Shown here piece by piece: positions 26,008 to 35,262 of a stretch of DNA of 64,000 nt (positions are counted from its first letter, which is position 1; the number at the start of each line of letters is the position of its first letter). The stretch is taken from assembly GCF_014284125.1 (NCBI RefSeq), contig NZ_JACOFX010000001.1, positions 496,001 to 560,000 on the forward strand, written 5' to 3'. The position numbers and the translations under genes were made by a program. This DNA comes from Undibacterium umbellatum (lineage in GTDB: Bacteria; Pseudomonadota; Gammaproteobacteria; Burkholderiales; Burkholderiaceae_D). The notes beneath the pieces were generated by a model. It was not told where the DNA came from. It was given only the letters and a program-made list of their open reading frames with translations, and did not search any database.

Positions 26008-27044
26008 TCTGCCAGCATGTCCATGACTACTGCTTGATACAGGATGCTGGACGACAAACTGGCTTCCTGACTGCAGGTGTAAGTCAATTTAATGACATGA
26101 TCATCATCGATATTGATTGCCTTGGTAAATAGGGTGGGCCAAGGATCAGCTTCAGGATATAGCAGAAGCATCTCGCTTTCATAAGCAGCAATGTCTTTCA
26201 AGGCTGGTGCGCCAACAGATACATAGGCTGCGCACAAGGCTATCCATAGATCCTGCAAGCTCCTGGCGATGGTTTCACTTTCGAGATATGGCAGTATCTG
26301 TCGCAGTGCATTGACAGCAGTAACAATATGCAAGATGGTGAAATCTCTGGTTTGACCGTAGGCCGTCATTGCCCAACGAGCAAGTTCATCCAGAAGATGC
26401 TCTGATACCGGCGCGGCTGGCAAATGACGCAAAAACTGTTCATCATTGACAACGGCTTGCATTTTTTCAGTGATCATCCTGCCCGGATAGAGCTTACCTT
26501 CCATGCCATAAGACAAATGCTGAAACCCTGCTGCGACCGAGTTTGCAGGCGGCCTCCCTGACATATTGATGTTAATGTCAAAATTAGCAACTACCAGTGA
26601 AGCAAGCCCGGCAGCGATTTCACCATTGTGCTCCGCCTGCAAGCCATAGGAAAGTCGTATTAGCGCATGAAAAGCTGTGGTTGCCGGAGCAAATGGGACC
26701 AACGCCAAAACTTCATTGATGACTTCGTTTTTGCCGCACTCAGCGATACGCGTGGCAAAACACGTTTGTAAGTCAGCAAAACTGTCTCGTTTTCCCAAAT
26801 AAACACGGAAATTTTCATACTCGATAATTTCATTTACTGGCAATCGCGGCAATGCATAAGACACCTGCCAATGTACAAAAAATTCTTGCAGGCGTTCAGC
26901 GCTCGCCCCCATACCAGCGAGAGCGCACAATGCCATAGGGCAGTGATTAGTCGTACCTTTGGCATTCAAGGCAAACTCGCTGTTTTTGTCCAGCAAATCC
27001 CTCAGAATTGCATTGCCACCCATTGATGTTATCGAAGTCCTCAT
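25986..27044 (-). CDS. Questin oxidase-like protein (AflY/DUF4243 family)
   Basis: 352-residue protein of the questin oxidase family, whose fungal members perform a Baeyer-Villiger-type ring opening of anthraquinones. The family features seen are the N-terminal NHCPMALCALAGMGAS with RLQEFF, a central FHALIRLSYGL, and a C-terminal TILHIVTAVNALRQILP. ATG 27044 is preferred over 27050 since GGAG stands seven bases before it. Its promoter has a 19-bp spacer containing a SoxR-type palindrome and diverges from soxR. Function in bacteria is unproven; role in quinone detoxification is inferred. Confidence 0.8.
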   Translation of the reverse strand: MRTSITSMGGNAILRDLLDKNSEFALNAKGTTNHCPMALCALAGMGASAERLQEFFVHWQVSYALPRLPVNEIIEYENFRVYLGKRDSFADLQTCFATRIAECGKNEVINEVLALVPFAPATTAFHALIRLSYGLQAEHNGEIAAGLASLVVANFDININMSGRPPANSVAAGFQHLSYGMEGKLYPGRMITEKMQAVVNDEQFLRHLPAAPVSEHLLDELARWAMTAYGQTRDFTILHIVTAVNALRQILPYLESETIARSLQDLWIALCAAYVSVGAPALKDIAAYESEMLLLYPEADPWPTLFTKAINIDDDHVIKLTYTCSQEASLSSSILYQAVVMDMLADHAVPAS

Positions 27045-27076
27045 TCGCATTCTCCATACTTGATTGAACTTGCTGT

Positions 27077-27107
27077 AGTATGCAAGTTCAAGTTAACTTG
27101 AAGTCAA
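27077..27107 (-). promoter_or_regulatory. SoxR-type promoter/operator between the questin-oxidase-like gene and soxR
   Basis: On the minus strand, -35 TTGACT (27107-27102) and -10 CATACT (27082-27077) are separated by exactly 19 bases, the over-long spacing typical of MerR-family activated promoters. The spacer contains a perfect 16-bp palindrome, 27087-27102, with the CAAGTTAACTTG core of the known SoxR box. Predicted start of transcription is near 27070. Confidence 0.88.
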
Positions 27108-27134
27108 GCGTTTTTTCAGAGAAAAAATTGGATC

Positions 27135-27605
27135 ATGGCAACTATCAACACTGCAAATTTGATCAGCATAGGTGAACTTGCCAAACGTTCAGGAATCGCT
27201 GCCAGTGCTTTGCGCTTTTATGAAAGCAGGGGCTTGATCAGCAGCGTACGCGGCCCTGCGCAGCGACGCCAGTTCCAACGGGAAGTATTGCGTCGTGTGG
27301 CCTTTATAAGGGCAGCACAAACTGCTGGTTTAAGTCTGGAAGAAATAGAAACTACACTGACCGCCCTGCCCGATCAAAGAACGCCAACAAAACAGGATTG
27401 GGAGAAACTGTCAAAATCATGGCAGCCATTCATAGAGGAACGCATAAGGTCTTTGACAGCTTTGCGTGACCAGTTAAGCTCATGCATAGGTTGTGGCTGC
27501 CTTTCACTCAAATCCTGTGCTTTATATAATCCACAGGATATAGCTAATACCAAAGGCACCGGACCACGTTATTTGATGGGGGATAAATCTTCGGACCTGG
27601 TCTAA
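27135..27605 (+). CDS. soxR: Redox-sensing MerR-family regulator SoxR
   Basis: Transcription activator whose [2Fe-2S] cluster is oxidised by redox-cycling compounds. N-terminal MerR helix-turn-helix (ISIGELAKRSGIAASALRFYE), dimerisation helix, and the cluster motif C-x2-C-x-C-x5-C at Cys117, 120, 122 and 128, matching the E. coli spacing. 156 aa is the usual length. It diverges from the questin-oxidase-like gene over a SoxR-box palindrome, so it probably controls that gene and perhaps itself. No soxS is present, as in most non-enteric bacteria. Confidence 0.95.
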   Translation: MATINTANLISIGELAKRSGIAASALRFYESRGLISSVRGPAQRRQFQREVLRRVAFIRAAQTAGLSLEEIETTLTALPDQRTPTKQDWEKLSKSWQPFIEERIRSLTALRDQLSSCIGCGCLSLKSCALYNPQDIANTKGTGPRYLMGDKSSDLV

Positions 27606-27620
27606 TTTGTTTGATTTACG

Positions 27621-29090
27621 TTATTCTGTGTCTGCGTCAATTGCATCACTGCCGGTTCCCAGCAAGTTTTGCGCTGTGTCTGCCGGCAGTGCTTCTACAC
27701 TCTTCAATTTTCTGGTCATCTGCCTCGTCCTGACCTCAGCCTGATCGATATTTTTCGCTGCCTTTTCCAGTGCGACTTTGGTCGCAGTCAGCACATCTGC
27801 AAATTTGCCAAACTCTGTCTTGACTGCGCCCAGCACCTGCCAGACTTCGGATGAACGTTGTTCCAATACCAGACTGCGGAAACCCATTTGCAGGCTGTTC
27901 AACAATGCAGACAAGGTAGATGGACCGGAAATGGAGACGCGGCAAGTGCGTTGCAATTCATCCGCCAGGCCAGGCCGGCGCATGACTTCTGCATACAGAC
28001 CCTCTGTCGGCAAAAACAGGATGGCGAAATCCGTCGTCAGCGGTGGCGACAGGTATTTCTCGGAAATGGTTTTGGCTTCCAGGCGTATCGCTCTTTCCAG
28101 CTCTTTGCCTGCCTGCGCTACCCCTTCCGCATCGGCACGTTCTGCGGCATCGATCAGACGCTCATATTGTTCTTTGGGGAATTTCGCATCGATGGGCATC
28201 CATACCGGCGCCCTGTTTACTTCCTTGCCCGGTAGCTTGATGGCAAATTCCACACGCTCACCTGAGCCTGGTACGGTTTCTACATTCTTGGCATACTGGT
28301 CTGGCGTCAGCATTTGCTCCAGTACCATTTCCAGTTGCACTTCACCCCAGGTGCCACGGGTTTTCACATTCGTCAGCACCCGCTTGAGATCACCGACACC
28401 AATGGCGAGTTGCTGCATTTCACCCAGGCCCTGATGCACTTTTTCGAGGCGATCAGAAACCAGCTTGAATGATTCACCCAGACGCTGTTCCAGCGTGGCA
28501 TGCAGCTTTTCATCGACGGTCTTGCGCATTTCTTCGAGCTTGCCAGCATTGTCTGCCTGCAATTGCTGTATTTTTTGTTCCAGCGTTGCGCGTATTTCAT
28601 TCATGCGCTGGGCATTTGATTCTGTCAGTGCAAGCAGAGTTTGATTCAGGCTGTCGCCAAAACGCTTCAGGCTTTGGCCCTGCTCATCACGCGCGACCTG
28701 CCCTTGCAGAATGAAAGCCTGCCTGAACTGTTCCAGTTGCTGGGCATTGGTTTCATTGAGCTTCACCAGTTGCTGGGAAAAAGCATCGATCTGGTTGTTT
28801 TGCAGGGTCGCCACGCTCGTCAACTGGGCGGCCAGGTTTTGCTGCAACTGCCCAAAGCTGCCAGCCAGTTCCTGGCGTCCAGTTTGCGCTGTCAATTGCA
28901 CCTGCTCTCTCAAACCACGTTCACTACGCTCCTGCGTCATTTGTGACTGCTGTTGGGTCTGGCGGAGTTGTTCCTGTATGGCGAGGATGCCGGCCACGTC
29001 TTGATTACCCGTCTTGCGCAGCAGAAGCACAATATTAAAGACCACGGCCAGCGCAGCCAGCAAAAGTATCAGTACCTCAAACAGACTCAT
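27621..29090 (-). CDS. rmuC: DNA recombination protein RmuC
   Basis: RmuC limits inversions and is predicted to be a nuclease-fold protein. A single N-terminal membrane segment (about 5-23) precedes a long coiled-coil region to about residue 200 rich in Gln/Glu/Leu, then the RmuC domain with RGTWGEVQL, PIDAKFP and ILFLPTEGLYAEV. 489 aa fits the family. It converges on soxR with 15 bases between. Confidence 0.93.
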   Translation of the reverse strand: MSLFEVLILLLAALAVVFNIVLLLRKTGNQDVAGILAIQEQLRQTQQQSQMTQERSERGLREQVQLTAQTGRQELAGSFGQLQQNLAAQLTSVATLQNNQIDAFSQQLVKLNETNAQQLEQFRQAFILQGQVARDEQGQSLKRFGDSLNQTLLALTESNAQRMNEIRATLEQKIQQLQADNAGKLEEMRKTVDEKLHATLEQRLGESFKLVSDRLEKVHQGLGEMQQLAIGVGDLKRVLTNVKTRGTWGEVQLEMVLEQMLTPDQYAKNVETVPGSGERVEFAIKLPGKEVNRAPVWMPIDAKFPKEQYERLIDAAERADAEGVAQAGKELERAIRLEAKTISEKYLSPPLTTDFAILFLPTEGLYAEVMRRPGLADELQRTCRVSISGPSTLSALLNSLQMGFRSLVLEQRSSEVWQVLGAVKTEFGKFADVLTATKVALEKAAKNIDQAEVRTRQMTRKLKSVEALPADTAQNLLGTGSDAIDADTE

Positions 29091-29140
29091 AGAAAAATAT
29101 TCAGGTGAAAAAGGGATTTCAAATTCCGAAACTTGGAAAT

Positions 29141-29554
29141 TCAGCCAGGACGGTTACGCATCCAGTCAGCCGTCTGATAAAACGATTGCATCAAATGCTG
29201 CTGCAAATCTTCGCTGACACCGATATCCTGCATGGCCCAGGCCATGCAGCGCAGCCATTGATCGCGTTCGCTGCTGGAAATGGCATATGGCAGATGACGA
29301 GCACGCAGGCGCGGGTGACCAAACTGTTCGATATACAGATCAGGGCCACCCATCCAGCCTGACAAGAACCAGTACAGCTTGTCGCGTGACCCATCCATGG
29401 GAGTGGGATGCAATGCGCGTATGCCAGCAAATTCTGGCTCCAGCTCCATCAAGTCATAAAAACGATCAACCATCTCACGCAGTTTGTCTGCGCCACCCAG
29501 CAATTCATACAAATTGACCTGGGCTTCTTCATTATTTTCAACTTCAGTATTCAT
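29141..29554 (-). CDS. Group II truncated haemoglobin
   Basis: Small haem protein of 137 residues with a 2-on-2 globin fold, likely binding O2 or NO. N-terminal LYELLGG, the conserved group II segments WFLSGWMGGP, the proximal-His region FGHPRLRARHLPYAI, and W in QWLRCMAWAM. It has a short acidic N-terminal tail. It is 50 bases upstream of rmuC and downstream of a glutathione transferase gene on the same strand. Physiological ligand not determinable. Confidence 0.92.
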   Translation of the reverse strand: MNTEVENNEEAQVNLYELLGGADKLREMVDRFYDLMELEPEFAGIRALHPTPMDGSRDKLYWFLSGWMGGPDLYIEQFGHPRLRARHLPYAISSSERDQWLRCMAWAMQDIGVSEDLQQHLMQSFYQTADWMRNRPG

Positions 29555-29588
29555 GTCATCACTTATTTAAAACCACTCTTAAAACCAC

Positions 29589-30221
29589 TCAGAGTGCCGG
29601 CCTTGCCTGATTCACCCACAATTGCACTGCAGGTCTTTGCCATTGTTGTGCCGCGAATCGGGATAATTTTTCAGGCACATGGTCACCATGCAGTGCCAGG
29701 CGATTAATCATCAGGGCAAGATCGAGATCGGCGACAGACCAGTCACCAAAGAGATTTTCAGCATCATCTGGCACCAGTGACTCACCGACCAGAAACAATT
29801 GCCCTGCTGCTGCCTTAGCCGCGTCAGACAAGGGTTCCAGCTTCTTGCCATAGAAAATGACCTGGGTATTGCGCTCTACCCGTATCGGCATCAGGGCGCT
29901 GCGTATCCAGGCTTGCACTTGCCGTGCCCTGGCACGTGCGTGAATTTCCTTGGGATAAACTGCTTGCTTAGGAAATACTTCGTCCAGATACTCGGTAATC
30001 GCCGATGATTCGGACAAAGCAAAACCATTGTGCACCAGTGTAGGCACGCGCTGTGTCAGGGACGTAGCGGCATAATCATGTGCATGCTGGGCATTTGCTT
30101 CCAGATCTACCGTCAGCAAATCAAAGTCAAGACCTTTCTCCTGCAGCGTGACGAAAACAGACATCGCATAGGGGCTGGTGAATTGTGAATCTACATAGAG
30201 TTTGATGTCTTGTTTTTGCAA
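29589..30221 (-). CDS. yfcF: Glutathione S-transferase, YfcF type
   Basis: 210 residues. A thioredoxin-fold N-terminal domain has the glutathione-site motif SPYAMSV (about 16-22) and the cis-Pro loop QRVPTLVHNG with SESSAITEYLDE, followed by an all-helical C-terminal domain. The N terminus (LYVDSQFTSPYAMS) matches YfcF, which in E. coli has glutathione transferase and peroxidase activity. It lies 34 bases before the truncated haemoglobin gene, so both may serve oxidative-stress defence. Confidence 0.87.
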   Translation of the reverse strand: MQKQDIKLYVDSQFTSPYAMSVFVTLQEKGLDFDLLTVDLEANAQHAHDYAATSLTQRVPTLVHNGFALSESSAITEYLDEVFPKQAVYPKEIHARARARQVQAWIRSALMPIRVERNTQVIFYGKKLEPLSDAAKAAAGQLFLVGESLVPDDAENLFGDWSVADLDLALMINRLALHGDHVPEKLSRFAAQQWQRPAVQLWVNQARPAL

Positions 30222-30260
30222 AATAAATCCTTTTAAATTAATTCAGTAGCCGCCCTGCTA

Positions 30261-32759
30261 TCAAGTCTCACGCAGGCTTTGCAAAGGTGGTTGGTTCAAC
30301 ACATTGCGCAAGCCCAGCCAGCCACCTATCACGGCGCAAGTTGCACCGACAATCAAGCCTGCCAGCCAGACCAGTGGCGAGAAAGTCCAATCAAAATTGA
30401 AACTGAAACGTGCCAATGCCCAGCCGATGGCAGACGCACCTGATGCCGCCAATACGCCGGACAAGCCGCCTATCAGCAAAAACTCTATCCACTGCGCCTG
30501 TGATAATTGCTTGCGGGTTGCACCGAGGGCGCGCAAGAGTGCAGCTTCACGCATGCGCACGTCTTGCGAACCCGCCAGCGCTGCATACAGCACCAGCACG
30601 CCCGAAGCAAGCGTGAACATGAACAAGAATTCTACTGCCGTAATCACCTGATCCAGCACGTCCTGCATTTGCTTGATCATGGCGCCGACATCCACCACCG
30701 TCAGATTAGGAAAATCACGCATCAGGTGATTGACGAAGGTTTTATCTTTTTCAGGCAAACGGAAAGCCGTAATCCATGTCTGCGGCATATCCACCATCGC
30801 CTTTGGGTTGATGATGACAAAGAAATTCACCCGCATAGAACCCCAGTCCAGCTTGCGCAGACTGGTGATGGTAGCAGTCACTTGCTGCCCGGCGATATCG
30901 AAAGTCATCTTGTCGCCCAGCTTTAATTTCAAGGTCTTTGCTATCCCCTCCTCCACAGAAGCCTCGGCTTCTGTTGCCTTGCCATCGTCATACCAACGAC
31001 CCGCAGTGATCTTGTTCAGTGCAGGCATATCGGCCATGGTCGACAAATTGAATTCCCTGTCTACCATGCGCTTGGCCTGGTCTTCTATATAGGTGTCGCC
31101 AGTGATCTGCTTGTCATTCAATGCAATCAAGCGCCCACGTATCATTGGATAAATCTGGGGCTTGCCAAATGCATCCAACTGTTTAGTAATATTTTCTTTT
31201 TGATCTGGCTGTATATTGATGACAAACTGATTCGGTGCATCTGCTGGCGTCGCTTTTTTCCACGCCGTGATCAGGTCGCCGCGTACCACAGTCAATAACA
31301 ATAAGGCCATCAAGCCCAGTGCCAGTGAGACGACTTGTATCACAGTCGCGCCAGGTCGCCTTTGCAAGGCAGTAATGGCAAAACGCCAGGCAGAATGTGC
31401 AAATAATGTACGCATGCGTTTGAGTGCAAACATACCCAGCCATGCAACCAACGCGAATACCAGCAAGCCAGCCAGAAAGCCAGCCGCAGTCATCAAGCCC
31501 AACTTGATATCAGCCGTTTGCCAAAGCAACAAAGCCACGAACATCCCAAGACCGCAGGCATAAGTTACCAACGTCATTGCCTTGGGTGCTTCTTGCTCAC
31601 GTCGTATGACGCGGTTATGCGGCACATTACGCAATTGCAAAATAGGTGGCAAGGCAAATCCAACCAGTAACAACAAGCCTGTGGCGATGCCCTGCAAAGC
31701 AGGCAAGAAATTCGCGTCAGGCAAGTCCTTAGCGACCAGCTTACCCAACCATTCCAGTAAAACATAATGGCCTGCGTAACCCAGCAGCACACCAGCGATA
31801 CTACCCAGCAACCCCAGAATCAGGAATTCAATCAGATACATAGACATGACCTGGTTTTGCGTCAGCCCGAGGCAACGCAACATGGCGCAGGCATCCAGAT
31901 GGCGCAACATGAAACGCCGTGCCGCCATGGCAATCGCAACTGCAGCCAGCATGGCTGACAACAGACTCACCAGCGACAGGAATTGATCTGCCCTGTCCAG
32001 CGTGGCACGCATTTCTGGCCGCCCTGCAGCCAACGATTCGAGGCGTACGCCTTTCAACTTCTCGCCCTCTATTTTTCCCTGCAACTCTTTTTGATAGGTA
32101 GCGATAAGCTTGGCATCACCAGCCATGAGTAAGCGGTAAGTTACGCGTGAACCATTTTGTATCAGCTTGCTGGCGGGTATATCCGTCAGCGATATCATGG
32201 CACGCGGCGCAAAATTCATGAAACCGGCACCACGGTCTGGCTCCGTGCCTATGGTCTGGGTTACTGTCAATTGCAGTTCGCCCAGTTTGATTTTTTGGCC
32301 AACATTCAAATTCAAGGCCGACAGCAAGGCAGGATCTACCCACACTGTGCCAGTCTGCGGGACGACATCGGTAGGAACTTCTACTTCACCCTTGTTCAAC
32401 TTCAACTTGCCACGCAAGGGGTAATCTGCACTCACTGCCTTTAAAGATACCAGGCGGGATACAGCTTCATCACCCTCACCTGCCAATGCCATGGAGGGAA
32501 AGACTACAGTTTCCGCTGTCTTTAAGCCGCGCTTTTCTGCTTCTTGTCGCCATTCTGGCTTGATAGGCTGGTCAGCAGCGACCAGCAAGTCAGCACCCAG
32601 CAATTGATGCGCATCACGGTTGAGGCCGCTGCGCATCCTGTCCGTAAAAAAACCTACCGAGGCCAGGGAGGCCACGGCAATCATCAAGGCAATCAGTAAA
32701 AAGCGCAGCTCACCAGCACGCCAGTCACGCATCGTCATACTGAGAGAGAGTTTAAACAT
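30261..32759 (-). CDS. FtsX-family ABC transporter permease, YbbP-like
   Basis: 832-residue inner-membrane protein: one N-terminal transmembrane helix, a periplasmic domain, an FtsX block near 265-400, further helices and a second periplasmic domain, then a last FtsX block from about 705 with the closing LRNVLNQPPLQSLRET. This ten-helix layout is that of YbbP-type permeases that pair with YbbA. The frame opens at 32804, but ATG 32759 follows AAGG and directly precedes MFKLSLSM. The likely ATPase partner is at 4322-5014, 25 kb away. It may extrude lipoproteins or hydrophobic molecules; substrate unknown. Confidence 0.85.
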   Translation of the reverse strand: MFKLSLSMTMRDWRAGELRFLLIALMIAVASLASVGFFTDRMRSGLNRDAHQLLGADLLVAADQPIKPEWRQEAEKRGLKTAETVVFPSMALAGEGDEAVSRLVSLKAVSADYPLRGKLKLNKGEVEVPTDVVPQTGTVWVDPALLSALNLNVGQKIKLGELQLTVTQTIGTEPDRGAGFMNFAPRAMISLTDIPASKLIQNGSRVTYRLLMAGDAKLIATYQKELQGKIEGEKLKGVRLESLAAGRPEMRATLDRADQFLSLVSLLSAMLAAVAIAMAARRFMLRHLDACAMLRCLGLTQNQVMSMYLIEFLILGLLGSIAGVLLGYAGHYVLLEWLGKLVAKDLPDANFLPALQGIATGLLLLVGFALPPILQLRNVPHNRVIRREQEAPKAMTLVTYACGLGMFVALLLWQTADIKLGLMTAAGFLAGLLVFALVAWLGMFALKRMRTLFAHSAWRFAITALQRRPGATVIQVVSLALGLMALLLLTVVRGDLITAWKKATPADAPNQFVINIQPDQKENITKQLDAFGKPQIYPMIRGRLIALNDKQITGDTYIEDQAKRMVDREFNLSTMADMPALNKITAGRWYDDGKATEAEASVEEGIAKTLKLKLGDKMTFDIAGQQVTATITSLRKLDWGSMRVNFFVIINPKAMVDMPQTWITAFRLPEKDKTFVNHLMRDFPNLTVVDVGAMIKQMQDVLDQVITAVEFLFMFTLASGVLVLYAALAGSQDVRMREAALLRALGATRKQLSQAQWIEFLLIGGLSGVLAASGASAIGWALARFSFNFDWTFSPLVWLAGLIVGATCAVIGGWLGLRNVLNQPPLQSLRET

Positions 32760-32878
32760 AGTTGCCTTGTCAATACAGAAATAAAATAATCGAAACACAT
32801 GCAAAACACAGCGCCACTTGGCGCCAACATACAGTAGTGCTGCAAAACAGTTTTTAGTTCAAAGATTGCCGTGGTTTT

Positions 32879-34132
32879 TTACTCAGATGCCAGCGCATTC
32901 GCAAAATCATCCAGCAAATCCTGAGTATCTTCTATGCCGACCGAAACGCGTATCAGGGAATCCGCTATCCCCATCTCGGCCCGGCGTTCTGCCCCCATCT
33001 CAAAGAAAATGGTGTGCGCAACCGGAATCACAAGGGTACGGGTGTCACCAAGATGCGTTGCATTGATTGCGAGCTTCAAGCGGTTCAGGTAATCGAAACA
33101 ATCAATCTCTGGCTTTAGCTCAAAGCTGAACAGGGCCCCATATGCCGAAAACAAATCCGTCGCCAGGTCATGCTGCGGATGATCTGGCAAGCCGGGGTAA
33201 TGCACCACTGCCACGCGCGGATCGGCTGCGAGCATTTTTGCCAGCGCCATTGCATTCGTGCATTCCCTTTCCTGACGCAGTGCTATCGTTTCTGCCCCTA
33301 CCGCGACCTGATGTGCAGCCTCTGGTGAAATGGAAGCGCCGAAATCGCGCAAGGCTTTTGCCCTGATTTGTGCCAAGCCTTGCATGTGTGAAGGCTGTTT
33401 GCGGAAATTGGCTGCAATATTTGGAAACAGGCTCCAGTCAAACAAACCAGTATCCGTCAAGGCACCACCCAGTACATTGCCATGTCCTGCGATGGATTTA
33501 GTGAGGGAATTGACAACCAAGCCTGCATACACAGCTTTGGGCTGAAACAGATAAGGCGAAGTCATGGTGTTATCAACCACAAACAGGATGCCTTTTTCAA
33601 GGCATAGCTCACCTATTTTTTTCAAATCAGCGATTTGTGTACGTGGGTTGGCGATGGTCTCTACAAATACCATGCGGGTCGCTGGCGTCAGTGCAGCAGC
33701 AACATGGGCAACATCAGTAGCATCTACCAGGGACACATTGACACCCTGCCCAGCAACGGTTTGCCACAGACTGTTGGTATTGCCAAACAAGAATGACGAT
33801 GACACCACATGATCGCCCTGACGCAATAATGCCTGGAACACTGCGCCGATGGCAGCCATGCCGGTTGCGAAGGCAATCGTGCCCAGTCCACCTTCCATCT
33901 TGCTGATTTTCTCTTCCAACGCCGACACGGTGGGATTGCCCTGGCGACCATAGCGGTAGCCAGATTGTTTATTCTGGAACACGGCAGCCAGATCACGTGC
34001 GTCACGATATCCATACATGACCGATGTATGGATAGGCTTATGGATAGAGCCATGCTCTATGTCTTTTTGTCTGTCGCTATGCAGGATAGTGGTAGTAAAA
34101 CCGTATTGGGGTGGTTTAGGTGTCGTGCTCAT
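32879..34132 (-). CDS. Cys/Met-metabolism PLP-dependent enzyme (cystathionine gamma-synthase family)
   Basis: 417-residue trans-sulfuration enzyme. SGYRYGRQGNPTVSALE near the N terminus, ATGMAAI with the cofactor-stacking region, the PLP-phosphate region, the cofactor Lys in NSLTKSIAGHGN and SVGIEDTQDLL near the end are family hallmarks. It could be a cystathionine gamma-synthase, O-acyl-homoserine sulfhydrylase or gamma-lyase; the motifs do not decide. A hairpin with T tract lies only about 25 bases before its ATG, and no ribosome-binding site is visible. Confidence 0.88.
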   Translation of the reverse strand: MSTTPKPPQYGFTTTILHSDRQKDIEHGSIHKPIHTSVMYGYRDARDLAAVFQNKQSGYRYGRQGNPTVSALEEKISKMEGGLGTIAFATGMAAIGAVFQALLRQGDHVVSSSFLFGNTNSLWQTVAGQGVNVSLVDATDVAHVAAALTPATRMVFVETIANPRTQIADLKKIGELCLEKGILFVVDNTMTSPYLFQPKAVYAGLVVNSLTKSIAGHGNVLGGALTDTGLFDWSLFPNIAANFRKQPSHMQGLAQIRAKALRDFGASISPEAAHQVAVGAETIALRQERECTNAMALAKMLAADPRVAVVHYPGLPDHPQHDLATDLFSAYGALFSFELKPEIDCFDYLNRLKLAINATHLGDTRTLVIPVAHTIFFEMGAERRAEMGIADSLIRVSVGIEDTQDLLDDFANALASE

Positions 34133-34156
34133 AGTGCCGGGATATGAATATAAAAT

Positions 34157-34196
34157 AAAAGCGAGTTCTGGGAGTTTAACCCAGAACTCGCTTTTT
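34157..34196 (-). terminator. Terminator hairpin between the alpha/beta hydrolase and PLP-enzyme genes
   Basis: A 16-bp perfect stem (34157-34172 with 34180-34195), 7-base loop, T-rich on the minus strand side (TTTTATTTTA). It ends the hydrolase transcript, but lies so close to the next start (34132) that it could also act as an attenuator. The 5' arm contains a 7-codon ATG frame ending TAA in the loop. Confidence 0.85.
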
Positions 34197-34229
34197 CATT
34201 TTGGCACAGGGGCAGCAAGACTAGCTGAA

Positions 34230-35123
34230 TCACTCCTTGAGCAAGAAAGTCTCAATCAACTCGGCCAATTTCTCAGGCTGATCATGATGCAGCATATGCC
34301 CGGCATCCATGATCATTTCCTTTTTCAATTGCGGAATGTACGCGAGCCGCCTGTCTATTTCCACACGCGCCTCTTCTTTTGGCCCCATCCAGTGCCAGAC
34401 ATTGGTGTCATCTGCCTCCATCCACAACACTGGCGCAGTGATTTTTTGCCAACAGGCCATGACCTCTTCCACTCTGTACAGCAGCGGACTAGTTTGCTTG
34501 TGAGCCGGATCACCCAAAATCTCCCAGCAACCGGGGCTGGTTTCCCTAGCCCAATGAGCAGAAAGAAATGCTGCTCTTTCATCCGACAAGCGTGGATTGG
34601 TTTTTTGCAAACGGGCGGCTACTTCTGTCTGCGAGGCGTAAGTGCGCAAGCTGGCCTGACTTTCCAGCTCATCCAGCCATTTCCTGTAGCGCCCTGGCGC
34701 CTGCTTGGGATGGGTGACTGGCATGCCAAAGCCTTCCAGATTAATAAACTTGCGCACACGCTCAGGGCGCACGCCTGCATACAGGCCAGCAACGTTCGCG
34801 CCCATGCTGTGGCCAAGCAGGTTCACGGGTTCATTCGGCGATATATGCCTTAGCAATGCATCGAGGTCACCCAGATAATCCGGGAACCAGTAAGTATCTA
34901 CCTTGGGTGACTCTGTCAATCCAAAGCCGCGCCAGTCAGGCGCGAGCACTTGCCAATCTTGTTTCAGACAATCAACGACAAACTGAAAAGAAGCGGACAC
35001 GTCCATCCAGCCATGCAGCATGATGATCTTGGGTGCATCTTCCCGCCCCCAACTGCGCACATGGTATTGCAGGCCACGGATATCAAGAAAGGATGTGCGT
35101 GAAGGCTTGAATAGAGAATTCAT
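34230..35123 (-). CDS. Alpha/beta-fold hydrolase
   Basis: 297 residues. The oxyanion-hole region is LHGWMDVSASF, the nucleophile elbow is GHSMGAN with Ser near 108, and the catalytic His is in DAGHMLHHDQP near the C terminus; WMEADD carries a likely acid. It resembles general esterases/epoxide-hydrolase-like proteins; substrate unknown. No signal peptide, so cytoplasmic. It diverges from the acyl-CoA synthetase gene with 139 bases between. Confidence 0.88.
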   Translation of the reverse strand: MNSLFKPSRTSFLDIRGLQYHVRSWGREDAPKIIMLHGWMDVSASFQFVVDCLKQDWQVLAPDWRGFGLTESPKVDTYWFPDYLGDLDALLRHISPNEPVNLLGHSMGANVAGLYAGVRPERVRKFINLEGFGMPVTHPKQAPGRYRKWLDELESQASLRTYASQTEVAARLQKTNPRLSDERAAFLSAHWARETSPGCWEILGDPAHKQTSPLLYRVEEVMACWQKITAPVLWMEADDTNVWHWMGPKEEARVEIDRRLAYIPQLKKEMIMDAGHMLHHDQPEKLAELIETFLLKE

Positions 35124-35262
35124 AAAAATTTAATATTTTTCATCTGTAAATACAGGCAAACGCCAGCCTGCACAGCGGATTATCAAGTAGCATGAGAGCA
35201 ATGCGGCCTAGCAATACAACAACACAATAGCACGACCGTTCGATTATTATAACGGAGACAGG

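Noticed and set aside
34133-34230. A methionine-related riboswitch before the PLP enzyme gene
   Set aside because: The gap is only 97 bases and is filled by a simple terminator hairpin; no conserved SAM riboswitch core is visible.
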